Assembly (NCBI GenBank): GCA_024711415.1
Contig: JANJSW010000208.1
Span: 1 to 6,155, forward strand
Direction: 5' to 3'
Length of the DNA stretch: 6,155 bases
DNA from: Thermomonas sp.
Lineage (GTDB): Bacteria > Pseudomonadota > Gammaproteobacteria > Xanthomonadales > Xanthomonadaceae
Part shown: positions 5,502 through 6,155 of the stretch, in pieces
Layout of the letters: each line of letters opens with the position of its first letter
Numbering within the stretch: position 1 is the stretch's first letter
The notes under the pieces: generated by a model
What the model was told of the DNA's origin: nothing
The model's database searches: none
The model's input: the letters and a program-made list of their open reading frames with translations, nothing else
Program-made: the position numbers and the translations under genes

Positions 5502-5530
5502 TTGCCCCGGGCCGTTCCGGCATGTATGAT
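5502..5530 (+). promoter_or_regulatory. Strong sigma70-type promoter for rplM-rpsI
   Basis: TTGCCC (5502-5507) and TATGAT (5525-5530) are separated by exactly 17 bases, matching consensus at 4 and 5 of 6 positions. The start site should be near 5537, giving a leader of about 105 bases to the rplM ATG. It is the best promoter in the window, as expected for a ribosomal protein operon, and lies back-to-back with the coq7 promoter. Confidence 0.65.
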
Positions 5531-5536
5531 TCCGCT

Positions 5537-5641
5537 TCTTTCGTGCCCGGGCATGCCTTGCCGGCACGGAGAAAACAACGCGAGGCGCCGTTCCGCGAAC
5601 CGGAACCAGCCCGACCAGGTACCCCTGAAAAAGAGTTCCCA
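5537..5641 (+). promoter_or_regulatory. Structured 5' leader of rplM
   Basis: The leader can form a 6-bp stem CGTGCC/GGCACG (5542-5547 with 5563-5568), then a 6-bp stem GTTCCG/CGGAAC (5590-5595 with 5601-5606, loop CGAAC). The GGAAC of the second stem (5602-5606) can instead pair with GTTCC (5635-5639), which touches the AAGAG ribosome site (5631-5635) and ends three bases before the ATG. L13 is known to control its own operon in E. coli, so a regulatory leader is plausible, but I cannot match this to a named RNA family. Confidence 0.4.
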
Positions 5642-6070
5642 ATGAAGACTTTCATCGCCAAGAACGAGACCGTCCAGCGTGACTGGTACGTCGTCGACGC
5701 CGAGGGCAAGACCCTGGGCCGTCTGGCCGCAGCACTGGCCTATCGCCTGCGCGGCAAGCACAAGCCCGTTTTCACCCCGCACGTCGACACCGGCGACTAT
5801 CTGGTCGTGATCAATGCCGACAAGATTGCGGTGACCGGCAACAAGCTGCGCGACAAGATGTACCACCGCTTCACCGGTTACATCGGCAACCTGAAGACGG
5901 AGTCGCTGGGCCAGGCGCTGGAGCGCCACCCGGAGCGCGTCATCGAAATCGCGGTCAAGGGCATGCTGCCGAAGGGCCCGCTGGGCCGCGCCATGTACCG
6001 CAAGCTCAAGGTCTATGCCGGTGCCGAGCACCCGCACGCCGCCCAGCAGCCGCAGCCGCTCGACATCTAA
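5642..6070 (+). CDS. rplM: 50S ribosomal protein L13
   Basis: L13 is an early-assembling protein of the large ribosomal subunit that binds 23S rRNA. The 142-residue product equals the E. coli length and is nearly collinear with it: [20 protein letters not shown] at the start, GKTLGRLA (22-29), [18 protein letters not shown] (36-53), AVTGNK (63-68), then [20 protein letters not shown] and the end [22 protein letters not shown]. The ATG at 5642 is fixed by this match; an in-frame ATG at 5522 lies within the promoter and is not used. The ribosome site is AAGAG (5631-5635), modest for so strongly expressed a gene, with a 6-base spacer. Codon use includes more A/T-rich choices such as AAG and GAG runs typical of highly expressed genes. 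It leads the rplM-rpsI operon. Confidence 0.98.
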   Translation: MKTFIAKNETVQRDWYVVDAEGKTLGRLAAALAYRLRGKHKPVFTPHVDTGDYLVVINADKIAVTGNKLRDKMYHRFTGYIGNLKTESLGQALERHPERVIEIAVKGMLPKGPLGRAMYRKLKVYAGAEHPHAAQQPQPLDI

Positions 6071-6082
6071 GGTCTGATCATC

Positions 6083-6155
6083 ATGGCTATTTCCCAGAAT
6101 TACGGCACCGGCCGCCGCAAGTCCTCCACCGCCCGCGTGTTCCTGCGCAAGGGCA
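6083..6155 (+). CDS. rpsI: 30S ribosomal protein S9, 3'-truncated by the window edge
   Basis: Only the first 24 codons are present, reading MAISQNYGTGRRKSSTARVF and on into LRKG. The GTGRRKSSTARVFL block is the hallmark N-terminus of S9, a head protein of the small ribosomal subunit whose C-terminal tail (outside the window) reaches the P-site tRNA; full length should be about 130 residues. The ATG lies 12 bases after the rplM stop, with TAAGG (6068-6072) overlapping that stop as a ribosome site at a 10-base spacer. The usual rplM-rpsI order, short gap and lack of any terminator show co-transcription from the promoter near 5502. Confidence 0.96.
   Translation, partial: MAISQNYGTGRRKSSTARVFLRKG

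Noticed and set aside
5494..5508. GGGGC/GCCCC hairpin over the rplM -35
   Set aside because: Five base pairs in G/C-only runs, upstream of both predicted start sites and therefore not transcribed; likely coincidental.
5522..5641. 40-codon N-terminal extension of L13 from an in-frame ATG at 5522
   Set aside because: It would start inside the -10 region, before the predicted transcription start, and L13 from 5642 already equals the 142-residue family length.
1..6155. Mobile elements, CRISPR, tRNA/rRNA, toxin-antitoxin or phage genes
   Set aside because: No repeats with spacers, no transposase or integrase motif, no cloverleaf and no atypical base composition were seen; gene content is ordinary core chromosome.

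Overview
The window looks like chromosomal core DNA from a high-GC member of the Xanthomonadaceae/Lysobacteraceae (Xanthomonas, Stenotrophomonas, Lysobacter, Luteimonas, Thermomonas group). The strongest evidence is a Clp protein (the xanthomonad CRP-like regulator) divergent from an E. coli-type S-adenosylmethionine decarboxylase, together with trpC, a Coq7-type ubiquinone hydroxylase and the rplM-rpsI ribosomal pair. This assignment rests on recalled family sequences, not on a database search. I see no tRNA, rRNA, CRISPR array, insertion sequence, integrase or obvious foreign island, and genes are packed closely on both strands.

Layout. 1-628 (+) is the 3' part of trpC, overlapping by 4 bases (ATGA) a membrane-associated HAD phosphatase resembling phosphatidylglycerophosphatase C (625-1347, +). 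Convergent to it, and forming a likely operon on the minus strand, are clp (1857-2537) and a GNAT acetyltransferase (1366-1836). Clp diverges from speD (2721-3512, +) across a 183-base control region with candidate promoters, a possible Clp autoregulatory site, a GC-rich hairpin and a 10-base palindrome. A near-ideal bidirectional terminator (3536-3563) separates speD from a convergent acidic protein of unknown function (3575-4108, -). That gene diverges from a yaeQ-family gene (4223-4783, +), which converges on coq7 (4816-5460, -). coq7 diverges from a strong promoter driving rplM (5642-6070) and rpsI (6083 to beyond the window end).

How the genes relate. They serve unrelated housekeeping roles: tryptophan synthesis, probable phospholipid head-group dephosphorylation, global regulation, spermidine synthesis, ubiquinone synthesis and translation. 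Only three pairs look functionally or translationally linked: trpC-HAD, clp-GNAT and rplM-rpsI.

Most worth checking: (i) Clp keeps four residues linked to cyclic-di-GMP binding but has Gly where Xanthomonas Clp has Glu99; (ii) the coq7 -10 element is placed so that its mRNA should start at the AUG (leaderless); (iii) the ~105-base rplM leader has two mutually exclusive pairings next to the start codon; (iv) an 11-codon open frame overlaps the GTG start of speD. I found no convincing sign of a wholly new multi-gene system here.
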